Shown here one piece after another: positions 10,201 through 19,400 of a stretch of DNA of 64,000 nt. Made by a program: the position numbers and the translations under genes. The DNA is from a virus. Under the pieces are notes generated by a model. The model was not told where the DNA came from and did no database searches. It was given only the letters and a program-made list of their open reading frames with translations. The DNA lies in IMG/VR virus record IMGVR_UViG_3300042863_000147, positions 1 to 64,000 of that record; one strand, given 5' to 3'. Within the stretch, counting starts at the first letter, position 1; the number at the start of each line of letters is the position of its first letter.

Positions 10201-10737
10201 AGCTACAGTAGTCGATGATCCCTTTTCTGTAACTGCTTGTAATGTACTGGCAATAATAGTTGCAGTAGTTAATACTTCAGATCCGTTTATCCATGCTCGA
10301 CCACCAACCCATAGATCTTTTTGTATTCCTACGCCGCCAGCTACTTGTAATGCACCAGTAGTTGAAGAAGTTGAATTAGTTTGGCTAGCAAGAGTTGCAT
10401 TATTAAATTGACTTAGACCGCCGACCAGTAATCTAGATGCAACATCTAATTGACTTGCAGTTGTTATTCCAGAAGTTAGAGCATTTAGTGTACTAAGACT
10501 AGTGACTGTTAAATCTGTAAATGTACCAGTAGTAATAGTAAGATAAGGTATCGATCCATAAACAGTTAAGTCGCCATAGATTTCTGCATCAGTTCCAACT
10601 ATTAAATTTTTTGCAACGGCGGCTCCGCCATCAACTTGCAATGTACCAGTATTGCCAGTAGATGATGTTACAACAGATGTTCCTAAAACGGTTAACCCGG
10701 AGTTAACAATAAAGTCTTGCGTTGGAGCTTGTGCCAT
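7222..10737 (-). CDS. Long repeat-rich tail fibre protein (1171 aa)
   Basis: Starts MAQAPTQDFIVNSGLTVLG with a Shine-Dalgarno AAGGAAA upstream. It carries about eleven GALxVxGGVGIGGxLxV modules, a linker of the type TLQSITNRGxxTTNAVxITNTT in several variants, and two tracts (four and six copies) of a 22-residue SGTLGVTGT repeat. A non-repeat island around 8910-9110 encodes DNYIELHFPAGSGDDGEWFVDDGKDIGHIYHHYKD and W/Y-rich segments, and may be an inserted globular domain. The C-terminus ends VYQVYNAVTNSLDTVFA. Fibre shaft function is inferred from composition, repeats and neighbours. The repeats are a likely site of recombination with the adjacent fibre genes. Confidence 0.85.
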   Translation of the reverse strand: MAQAPTQDFIVNSGLTVLGTSVVTSSTGNTGTLQVDGGAAVAKNLIVGTDAEIYGDLTVYGSIPYLTITTGTFTDLTVTSLSTLNALTSGITTASQLDVASRLLVGGLSQFNNATLASQTNSTSSTTGALQVAGGVGIQKDLWVGGRAWINGSEVLTTATIIASTLQAVTEKGSSTTVAISILNTTSAISTDTGALTVIGGVGVGGELYANALYDSNNRVVTSVAASGSTYIGIVNLTSSGTTASFTVVNLGVQTLTAGTDTAVSSNTGTVTVWNYSTLDSVSSRGSTTTNAIHITNTTPSVSTTTGALIVDGGVGIGGTLYAASLYINTASYINDSLVLTTATVDLYASKTIIIAGTDTAVNTSSGIVTVWNESTLQSITDRGSVTSNAVSITNNTSAISTDSGALQVTGGVGVGGNLHVGGTIYGTLVGAGSITTATNISGGTAGQVPYQTSSGVTNFYGPGTAGNVLVSNGTSAPTYNNTLTLTSTLSNTTTVAGNALQVVGGVGINGSLYVEGPAYFSNNVVFSGTSTSIFSTTTVYTDNYIELHFPAGSGDDGEWFVDDGKDIGHIYHHYKDSTGDEHGALIWHNASDELRWYMGGVDLVPLTQRWDVSTATFGVFRTGSILLEHTTTATSTSTGTLVVAGGVGIGGNLHVGSTSVLRILNATSATFSGTLGVTGTSVLNGLQASNIVASGTLGVTGTTTLRILNATSATFSGTLGVTGTSVLNGLQATNIVASGTLGVTGTSTLAGLTTVTNTTAATSTSTGALQVRGGVGIGGALYVQQTSYINGAQIITTSTLGSYGVSTITAGTDTVVSSSTGSVVIWNTSTLQSITNRGFTTTNQIVITNTTTATATNTGALQVVGGVGIGGDLRVGGISVLAGVQSTNIVASGTLGVTGTSTLGVVNATSATFSGTLGVTGTSVLNGLQASNIVASGTLGVTGTSVLNGLRATNIVASGTLGVTGTSVLNGLQASNIVASGTLGVTGTSTLGVLNATSATFSGTLGVTGTSVFFGLTSVTNNTSATSTTTGALQVVGGVGIGGALYVQRTSYINNAEILTTATIGSYGVSSIAAGTDTVVSTSTGAVLIWNTSTLQSITNRGAATSNAVSITNTTSSISTTTGALQVVGGIGVGDSVYVKNRVGFVSTGNVSAVYQVYNAVTNSLDTVFA
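7700..8098 (-). repeat. 66-bp tandem repeat, six copies, coding
   Basis: Six consecutive 66-bp units encode 22-residue repeats of two alternating types, SVLNGLQASNIVA and STLGVxNATSATF, each preceded by SGTLGVTGT. The DNA copies differ mainly at third codon positions. Boundaries are approximate. Confidence 0.8.
8490..8760 (-). repeat. 66-bp tandem repeat, four copies, coding
   Basis: A second tract of the same 66-bp unit inside the same gene, with four copies of SGTLGVTGT. It ends in the variant NATSATF next to a GGVGIGG module. Boundaries are approximate. Confidence 0.75.
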
Positions 10738-10751
10738 GCCGTTTTATTTCC

Positions 10752-11585
10752 TTAAGATGCCATGCCGGTTCTGAGAACTTTTATAGTTTTGTTTGTTGCT
10801 GCTGATGCTGTAAAATATAATCGTACTATGCTATCTACAATACTTAAATCTGCCGTGAACGACCCCAAGCTACCGCCGGTACTAACTAGCCCATATTGTG
10901 TAGAATATACTGTGTTACTATGATGAATTAAATTGATTTCAACTGCTGAGAATGCTGTGTTGTCTGATGATATTTGAATAAAATATTTTGCAGATCTAAA
11001 ATCAGTGGATAAGAAACTGTCTATTACTACACTAGCAGTAGTTAACACTGTAATTTGTGATGAATCAAAGATACTGTCTGCAATACGCAAACTTTCGCAA
11101 TTAACTCTTTTACCTACTCCGATTCCACCAGATACAACTAATGCTCCACTATTTGTAGAAGTTGATTCTGTGGTGTTAGAAAATAACAATGCGTTAGTAG
11201 TCGTCTGTCCTCTGTTGGTAACAGTTTGTAGTGTACTGGTATTATCAAATCTTAAGAATGTCGAGCTAGTTGTACCGGTGCTAGTAACAGTAATATCATT
11301 ACCACCAAATATACTAGCACCTAAAGTTGCTGTAGTAATAACTGGTTGACTATTTGAATATAGTGTCCCACCTAGCCACAAGTCTCCCCCAATACCAACT
11401 CCTCCGTAAATTTGCAATGCTCCACTATTAGTGGAAGTTGCGTTAGTGGAAGTTGATATCGTGAGAGAAGTAAAAGTCTGCGACGCTGCTATTACAAGCC
11501 AAGCAGTGCCGCTCCATCTGTAAGTTTTTGAACCTACAACGTGAGTATCTCCAATATTAGGGTTTGGTGGAAAATTTAATGCCAT
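10752..11585 (-). CDS. Tail fibre protein with N-terminal attachment-like domain (277 aa)
   Basis: Starts MALNFPPNPNIGDTHVVGSKTYRWSGTAWLVI. This PxNPxIGDxxxxGxxxYxWxGxxW pattern is common at the N-terminus of phage tail fibres and is thought to help attach or trimerise them. Two GALxVxGGVGIGG-type modules follow (around residues 55 and 145), then a C-terminal beta-domain with no recognised motif (about residues 165-277). Its short length next to the 1171-residue fibre suggests a connector or short fibre. The identification rests on N-terminal pattern and cluster position. Confidence 0.75.
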   Translation of the reverse strand: MALNFPPNPNIGDTHVVGSKTYRWSGTAWLVIAASQTFTSLTISTSTNATSTNSGALQIYGGVGIGGDLWLGGTLYSNSQPVITTATLGASIFGGNDITVTSTGTTSSTFLRFDNTSTLQTVTNRGQTTTNALLFSNTTESTSTNSGALVVSGGIGVGKRVNCESLRIADSIFDSSQITVLTTASVVIDSFLSTDFRSAKYFIQISSDNTAFSAVEINLIHHSNTVYSTQYGLVSTGGSLGSFTADLSIVDSIVRLYFTASAATNKTIKVLRTGMAS

Positions 11586-11604
11586 TTTATTTTACTCGTT
11601 TCAT

Positions 11605-11612
11605 AATTTATA
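11605..11612 (-). promoter_or_regulatory. Probable late promoter box TATAAATT
   Basis: The minus strand reads TATAAATT (7 of 8 matches to TATAAATA), 19 bases before the ATG of the 277-residue fibre gene and overlapping the stop of the previous gene. The spacing equals that of the exact box at 4221-4228. Confidence 0.4.
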
Positions 11613-13005
11613 CTGCACCCACTTGTATCCAGAACGTGCTAGTACCATCTTTGATATATTGTAGGTACGCTGGAACTGTTTCATCAATCCAGATGTCTCC
11701 TATCCTTGCTGAGGTTGGTTGTGTAGAAGTTGTAGTAATTCTAGGAGTGTACAATAGGAAATCTTCTTGAGGATTGCCGCAAAGTTCGCTGTAAACATCT
11801 CCCGCAATACCTACACCGCCTGCTACTATTAATGCACCCGAGCTTGTGCCAGTTGAGTTAGTACCTAATCCAACAGATGTATCGGCTGCAATATAAGAAT
11901 AGCCACGGCCGTCATAATAAAAGACTGAACCAATATTAACTTGATTGTCTAGACCATCAACTAAGTTATCGCCGCCGATACTGATAATTCCAGACCCAGT
12001 ATTGATAAACTTAGCAGTATTCTGTCCGATGATAATGTTGTTGGAACCTGTGGTCCATATTCTGGCTGCTCTGTGTGCAATAAAAATATTATCTTCACCG
12101 TCTATTAATAGTTCGCCTGCACCTGCGCCAATGGCAATATTACTATCTTGATAGTACAATCTATTAACAGTTCCAGTAGTGCCGCTAACATATGGAGTAA
12201 GCCCAGTACCGTCAATTGGTGTTGTTCCTAGAATATCTGAATACAATACAAATGTTGATGTTGTTGGAGTTCCAACATAATACACTACATCATTTAATTC
12301 AGTAGTACCATCAATATTAAATAATTTAATAGAAGTACTAGTAGTTAAATTATGTCCTGGGGCTGTGATTAATACAGGATTTGATAAAGTAATATTTGTA
12401 ATCGTTGCTACAAATACCGTTTGATAAACTCCAGTAAGTTTTAATGCGCTATCACCTATAGCAATAGAATTTGATATTTCTGTTCCAGAACTTAGTGCAT
12501 ATCTACCGATGGCAATAGTTTTATAAGATGTTGCAATGCCCATTAGGGTATCGTGACCAACAGCAATACTTGCCTGTCCAGTTTCAAAATCGTTAGGTAA
12601 AGGTACTGCATCTCCCCTAACAACGATATTGTTTATTCCTTCGTAACCTTGTCCGATAGTAATACCATTGATATTAATATCTTTTCCGATATTCATCGTA
12701 CCCCATACACCGATATCGCCATCAACTACTAATAATCCAGTATTAGTACTTGTTGATGCGATGTCTGTACCGGTAGCAAGAATCCTAATTGTACCTGTAG
12801 TTAAATTACTATAAAGTTTAGCTTGGTTAAATTCAATATTTCCTAAACTAGACCTATAACTTGTTCTTAACAGACTATCAGTTATTAAAGTAAAACCTGT
12901 AGAAGTAGTATCAGTTGGCGGCAACTGCGGCTGAGCGTTGGCGAGATTTAAAAACTCCCCACTGCCTCCCGATCTTAGTAATGATCCACTTAATAAATTA
13001 GGCAT
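11608..13005 (-). CDS. Tail fibre/appendage with YadA-head-like repeats (465 aa)
   Basis: Starts MPNLLSGSLLRSGGSGEFLNLA. The middle contains motifs of the SIAIGxxAL kind (SIAVGHDTL, TIAIGRYAL, SIAIGDSAL, NIAIGAGAG, NIIIGQNTA). These match the short left-handed beta-roll repeats found in YadA-type trimeric adhesin heads and in several phage fibres. Two GGVGIGG-like modules flank this region (around residues 95 and 395). The C-terminus has RIGDIWIDETVPAYLQYIKDG, a motif seen at the ends of fibre proteins. Its start overlaps the end of the 131-residue gene by 8 bases. A trimeric adhesin-like fibre is a reasonable inference. Confidence 0.8.
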   Translation of the reverse strand: MPNLLSGSLLRSGGSGEFLNLANAQPQLPPTDTTSTGFTLITDSLLRTSYRSSLGNIEFNQAKLYSNLTTGTIRILATGTDIASTSTNTGLLVVDGDIGVWGTMNIGKDININGITIGQGYEGINNIVVRGDAVPLPNDFETGQASIAVGHDTLMGIATSYKTIAIGRYALSSGTEISNSIAIGDSALKLTGVYQTVFVATITNITLSNPVLITAPGHNLTTSTSIKLFNIDGTTELNDVVYYVGTPTTSTFVLYSDILGTTPIDGTGLTPYVSGTTGTVNRLYYQDSNIAIGAGAGELLIDGEDNIFIAHRAARIWTTGSNNIIIGQNTAKFINTGSGIISIGGDNLVDGLDNQVNIGSVFYYDGRGYSYIAADTSVGLGTNSTGTSSGALIVAGGVGIAGDVYSELCGNPQEDFLLYTPRITTTSTQPTSARIGDIWIDETVPAYLQYIKDGTSTFWIQVGAV

Positions 13006-13393
13006 TTGCTGTCTCTAATATGCTTAACACTAACTGGCAAGTTGCTGTACTAGATGCGTACACTTGGATACTGTCAAGGCTTTCAATAATCAGTTTGCCA
13101 GACAATACATTACCTGCATCTCCTGCCGGAATTGGAAAATCCCTAACTAGGAAACTAGGAGTATTTGCATCCTGCGCACCATTTCCTTGAGCGTCCCGTA
13201 ACACAGGACGCTTTCTGTAATGTATAAAACTAACTGTTTGAGTTTGAGTACTTAAATTAGCAATCTGCGCCATGAGAACAATTGAAGTAACTCCAATTGG
13301 TGCAGTGTATGCTGTAACTGTTGATGTAGTTGCACTAAAGCTCGGCAACATCTTAGTTTTTGTTTTAAATGTGTTTAATGGAATTAGTGCCAT
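12998..13393 (-). CDS. Small conserved virion protein (131 aa)
   Basis: Starts MALIPLNTFKTKTKMLPSF, with Shine-Dalgarno AAAGGAAA upstream. It is a compact beta-rich protein: VTAYTAPIGVTSIVLMAQIANLS, then a region with HYRKRPVLRD, and GKLIIESLDSIQVYAS near the end. It has no membrane segment or catalytic motif. I recall similar small proteins directly after the giant fibre gene in T4-like cyanophages, where they are annotated only as structural. It sits between the 2202-residue fibre and the adhesin-like gene with overlapping or tight junctions, so coupled expression is likely. A trimeric cap or connector is possible but unproven. Confidence 0.75.
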   Translation of the reverse strand: MALIPLNTFKTKTKMLPSFSATTSTVTAYTAPIGVTSIVLMAQIANLSTQTQTVSFIHYRKRPVLRDAQGNGAQDANTPSFLVRDFPIPAGDAGNVLSGKLIIESLDSIQVYASSTATCQLVLSILETANA

Positions 13394-13404
13394 AAATTTT
13401 CCTT

Positions 13405-16400
13405 TTAACTTGTTTCAATAGCCAAGATGAACGGTGTCATATTGGCAAATAATGATTTCGTAAATGTTCTACCACTTAGAACACCAGTTGCTTGACTAAT
13501 AACTAGTCCCGGCCCAATACGGAAGTCACCGTTCTGGTCTGTACTTGTAAAGAATACTTTACCGCTGTCAAGTTGTACTGTTTCTTTTGTTTGAACAGGA
13601 TCTGCAACACCTCGCTGTGGTAGTGCGCCATAATCAATTCCTGCACCTACATATTCAAACACATACCCAGATGCACTGATGTATGATCGTTGATAGAAGT
13701 TGACTGTTGCACCATCTGGGAATAAATCAGTTCTTGTGACATTTTCTCCCATTTGTACAAGATGATGTGTGCCGTCTCGTTGCCAATAGCTCAATCCAGT
13801 CATGACTGCGTTGTATCTTCCACCAGTTTCTATGTCGTATATTAATCTCTGTAATATCAATGAAGTATCTCTTCGACATTTTAAATCGTTATATACTAAC
13901 AGTGGGAATGTATCCTGTACATACGCACTAATTTCTTCAACACAGAATTGGAAATTTCTTTTAATTAAATTGATAGCAGAACCTGCGCCCTGAACTGGGG
14001 CTCCTTCTTTAGTTCTTAAACTAGGTTTAACTACTGCCTCGGCTCCAGCAAGCGTATCAAGTTGCGGCGGCGTTGCTAGTGTAGGATCAATAATCTGAAT
14101 TATATTATCAAATCTTTGATTAATGAACGTTTCTGCTTGACTTCCGTCAGTTAATAATGGCAATACAATTTGTGTTGCAGTATTGCCGATCGATTTAGTA
14201 ACTTCTTCATTTTTAATTATTTGATTAACAATAGAGTTTAGTCTCTGTAAAGAAGAAATATGTGCAGGACGTTGATCTCCTGTCGGAGAATCTTGTAATA
14301 CATTAGTACCAACTGGAATAGGATTATCTCCAACTTCACTACTTAATACTGTGTAATACGCATTGCCACTAAAATACAAGTTAAAGTAATTGGTATTAAA
14401 TGACGATGTTGTATTCTCCGGATCTTCACCACCGTTAGTTAGTGCCTTACTTAAAGTAACGCTCTCATAACCAATGTCGGTTACAATAGTATCAGTAGCA
14501 GCATATAATATACCGTTAGTGCCAGTTTGATTACCAAATTGGTCTCGAATATGTAACGTGTTTCCTACTGCAATACCGGTAGTATCGATGCCGGTAATAG
14601 TAATAGTTCCAGTTGATAGCCTTCCTAGATTAGGTACTGCATTTAAAAATCCTTTAAATCCTTGTTCGTTTTCATAAGGAACAACATTACCTAGGTAATC
14701 TGTATATAATTCAGGAGGAACAATTTCCATGACTAAAGAAATATGTGGTCGATCACCTAAGTCCGGAATGAACACTCTTGCTCGAGCATTGTTTGGCCAG
14801 TACCCAGTTGGATAATACTGATTAAATTCTTCGTCGTCTGGGTACGATTTGTTAATAGGATTATACACTGTGCCACTAAACTTTCGTTCGCCGTATCCTT
14901 TAGCAACTAAGCAAAGATTACCAAAGTTAGCATTACTGTTAACAATAGATGCAATACCACCATTATCTACTTGAACTCCTGTAGAACAGAAAATTGTGAA
15001 TACAGAAACTAACTGTGCATAACCGTCATTTGTAATTCTAACACCCCGACCACCTTGATTAACCTGTGTAAATGCGTCATAAACAAACGAATTAATTGGG
15101 CTACGGGTACTAATAACTGCACCATCTACTAAACTTCCGCCCATTGATCCGATAGGATCAATCTTACGTTGATTCCATGTGTTGGCATTACCTGTGTATT
15201 CTAAACTTAATTCTTCAATTTCCGAATCTCTCTTAGGAAACACTAATGTATCACCAAAGTACAATGTAGCATTGTTACCAAAGCCAATAGTAGGCGTATC
15301 TAAACTTACCAAATAAGTACCAGTAGTTACAGTAGTTACAGAAGTAACAATTGGTGAAATTTTTACGTCTGCTCCGTTAATTCCAGTTAGCGAAAATAAT
15401 CCTCCGCCTAGATACACAGGAGGAGCATACAACGGTCCCCTAGTGATGATATCACTAATTGTGTTAAATCCTCGTTTTACAGCTTCTTGTGGCATGTAAT
15501 CGCCGCCGTATTGGAAGAAAGTATTAATAACTTGAGCAATCTCAGTGCCAGTTTGCACTGCAACTGGTGTGTTAGCAATAACTTGTAACGCAACATCTCT
15601 TGCGTGTGCAATTGCCATTGTTGTTGTAGTTTCTTGACCGGTTACATAATTGTAATTGCCTATCCAGTAACCTAATCCAGCTTCAATTGATTTAGCATTT
15701 CCGCCAAGCAATATATCTTGACTTACTGCATCAACTAATAGTCCTGTATCTCTAAAACATTTTTCTTCGTCGTAGTCGAAGCTTCCTTGATTGTACGTCC
15801 AATCAACAAATCTCACTACATCATCAACAATAAATGCTCGATTGGCCTTTAATAAATTAAATCCGTTAATTACAGAAGTTGCAGTAGTTGCAGTTAAACC
15901 AATGCTAGTTAAATCAGCTGCTACTCCTGCACCATAGATAATAATGTCAGTGATAGTTGAGATAGATTGTTGTACATACGAAACTTCGGCACTTGTTGCA
16001 GTAGATGTTGATAGTACTTGCACTGCCTTAGTGCCTGTACTTGCTTCAACACGAGCTCCAGTCATAATGTCGGCTACAATGTCTTTAATTCTATTAAATG
16101 CAACAATAGTCTGTGACTCTTGCCCGTGAATAGTGCTTGTTGAACTTGACGATGCATAATAGCTTAAACCCGCTTGAATAGCTTGTCTATTTCCACCGTG
16201 TGTTAAATCAAATGCAATCGAGTTAGTAATTAATCCCACATCTCTAGCACAGGTTGATGTATTAAAAGTGATATCTGGATGGATAGCAACAGTGTAGGCA
16301 ATAACTTCAGCTGCTAAATAATCTTTATTTGCAATTAACAAGTTATAGGCATTTTTAATACCTTGCAAGTTAGTCTCGGTACCGTTTGGAACAATACGAT

Positions 16401-19400
16401 CTGTCCAACCTTTCTTATTGCCTCTTAAAATTTCAAGAACAATATCAAAGTCGGCGGCAATAATAGCAGCTTCTACTGCACTTGCTGGTTCCAATGAAGT
16501 ATCTTGTAGTACGGCAAATTGATATCTATTAACTAAGTCGTCAGCCGGAGTAATGTTTCTAATAACTTTTAAAGACAATTCTTTTAAGTAAGTTACTGCA
16601 TCGATAGTAGGTCCAATTTGTGCAGGAATGTCACCTGTATAGGTGCCTTGCGCCCAGTACTGCAAACCGGAGAATGTACTCTGACTTCTATTAGCTGTTG
16701 GATATAGCAAGTCTTGAGCAATGGAGTCAACAATTAAACCAACATCTCTTTTGCAAGCAATCTTGCTATAAGGGAACGATTTGACCATATTATTAACATA
16801 ATTAATGGTATCTTCTTGAATAAATCGTCTGTTTGCCTGCATCAATATTTCTGCACTGACAAACGCTGCATCAGGACCACCTGATTTATATATAGGAGGT
16901 GCTGCTGCTGGACCATTATTAATAATAGTGACAATCGTGTTAAACAAACTATCGATAGCACTAGATGCAATGTCACCATTTAATAATACTGTATTTCTAA
17001 CTTGAGAGTTAGTACCAAACGGTGCTACTTCTGCAGGGACAGGTAGTATATTGGTCCATGTATTATTAATAATAATAGACTGGACCATTTGATTTAAGTA
17101 ATCAATAGCTGCGGAAGTTTGTGTTTCTTGGCCGGAAATTTTACTAATAACTCCGTCGAAATAAGCAAGACCACTTTCAACAGCTTTTTGGTTACCACCA
17201 AACGCTGCATCGTATGCAATATTTTCAACAATAATTCCCACATCTCTATAGCAGTATTCTCTGCTGTACTCAAAGACGTTTGCAGTTGCATTGATATATG
17301 CTGTTACTTCAGCTTTAATAAAATCTTTATTAACTGCAAGCAAATTAAATGCATGTATTGCTTCTTCAGAAGGATTGATTTCTAGATCAATTGGTTCTTG
17401 GCTAGTTACTGCATCTGGTCCATTTCTAATGATATTAGTAATAATATCAATTTTATCTTGCAATGCATCTGCTTCGTATGTACTTGCAATCGGTTGTCCA
17501 ACAATTACTTGCGTAGTTCCAGTTTGATAGACCGTTGCTAAAAGTTGTCCTCGAACAATGTTAGGAATAATACTCTTTAAGTAACTGTAAGCTGCGGTTG
17601 TCTGAGGAATTTCATTAGGTATAGCAGTATTAGTGGTACTGTAGTTGTAATAATAAACACCTGATTTAACGCTTTGCTTTGTGCCGCCGTGTAATAGGTC
17701 AAATGCAATGCTATCAATAATGTATCCTACATCCCTATAACAAGTAGAAGTATTATAAACAAATGAAGGATGATTTGCTGAAATCCAAGCCAGTGTTTGA
17801 TCTTGCAAACTTTCTTTGTTTGCTAACAATGCATCGTATGCTGCAACAATGCTAGAATTTGTACTTGGTAGCCCGTTAGCTAAAATTTGATCACTAATAT
17901 TAACTGTTCCGTTTGTAATAATATTTGTGATTGTTGAAAATAATGTATTAACAGTAGTTTGAGGTGTTGCACCTCCTGCATTTAATGCAACTGTTGCTGC
18001 TAAACTTTGTAGATTGATAATTGCCGCAGTAGTGGTAGTTTCTTCTCCTGGAATAGCAGAACTACTCTGACTCCAGTATTGAAGACCTGCAAAAATACTA
18101 TCACTATCACTGTTATATAACATATCCATAGAGATAGAATCTACAATTAGTCCTAAATCTCTTCTGCACTTAGATACATCATATGTAAATGATCCGCTAT
18201 TAAATGTTGCATCTACATAGGCAACAACTTGTTCTTGCATGAACGGCTTGTTAGCCAGCATCAATGTACGAGCATTGAAAAATCCTGGATTTTGTTGTCC
18301 AGCATTTACTGAATCACCTTGTGCAATTGTACCTGATCCTACGTTAACGATTATTGAGGTAGTATTAGCAACCCACGTACCGGTGCCCACTGCCCTAGGA
18401 ACTTGCACAGTTTGATTTGGAACAAACATTGTTCCATCTTTTAACCATGGACCACTTTGGTTAGTACAGTTTTGAATGTACGGAGAGTGGAAAAGATCAA
18501 TACGATCCTCACCTTCTAATGGAGGGAAAGATGTAGCATATGCGCCTCTGTTATATTGAGACTCGTAATCGCCTTCGAGTAATCCGCTACGACCATTTAA
18601 AAATGTCATGTAGTTCAGATAACATCCGCTATCTACATGGAATAAATCTTGTGTCTTATTAATCGGTTCAATGAATGTTGTACGAATATCACTACCTCTA
18701 ATAGAAGTATATGGCTTCATACGTAATGGGTTATCTTCTAGATAAAATCCAGCACTAACTAAAATTTGAGTACCAGGTTGGTAGTAAGGACTATTAATTG
18801 CTCCACCAATTGTTCGGCAAGCACGACTTGCGTCCATTGCTCGTCCGTCATTAGTATCATCACCGTCCATAGTAACATATAATGTATTCGAAACTACTGG
18901 AGCAGTACCGATTGGATTTGCTCCTCGGACTCGAATGTCACCATATACGTCAGTAAGGCCGCTAGCTGGTTTAACTTCAATCGTACCGGTAGTGGAAGCA
19001 AGCACTCTAGAGTAGATATCATGAACATATGCTTCTGCCCATTGAGTAGAACTAGTTCCTAGTCCGTGGATTTCAGTAGCAGTGTCTGCATCTTCTGGCG
19101 GAGTAACTTCTTTAGTAACAATGTTTTCACCAACACTAATGCCGCCTTCTACTCTTACTGCACCGTCAGTCGAAGTTGCAGTACTAGTCGATAGTACTTT
19201 TAAAAGATCAGTTCCTAACTTGCCAGTAAATGGATTATATGATAAACCGTTGTCAATACCTTCGTCGTCGATGAATACAAACTGCTCACCCGAAGTTAAA
19301 GCAAAAATAGGATGGAATTCTAAGTCAGCATTCGTAGCAGTAACAACTAACTGGAAAGAAGTATTTGCAATCTCAACTCTTCCGTAAATTCTACCGCCGA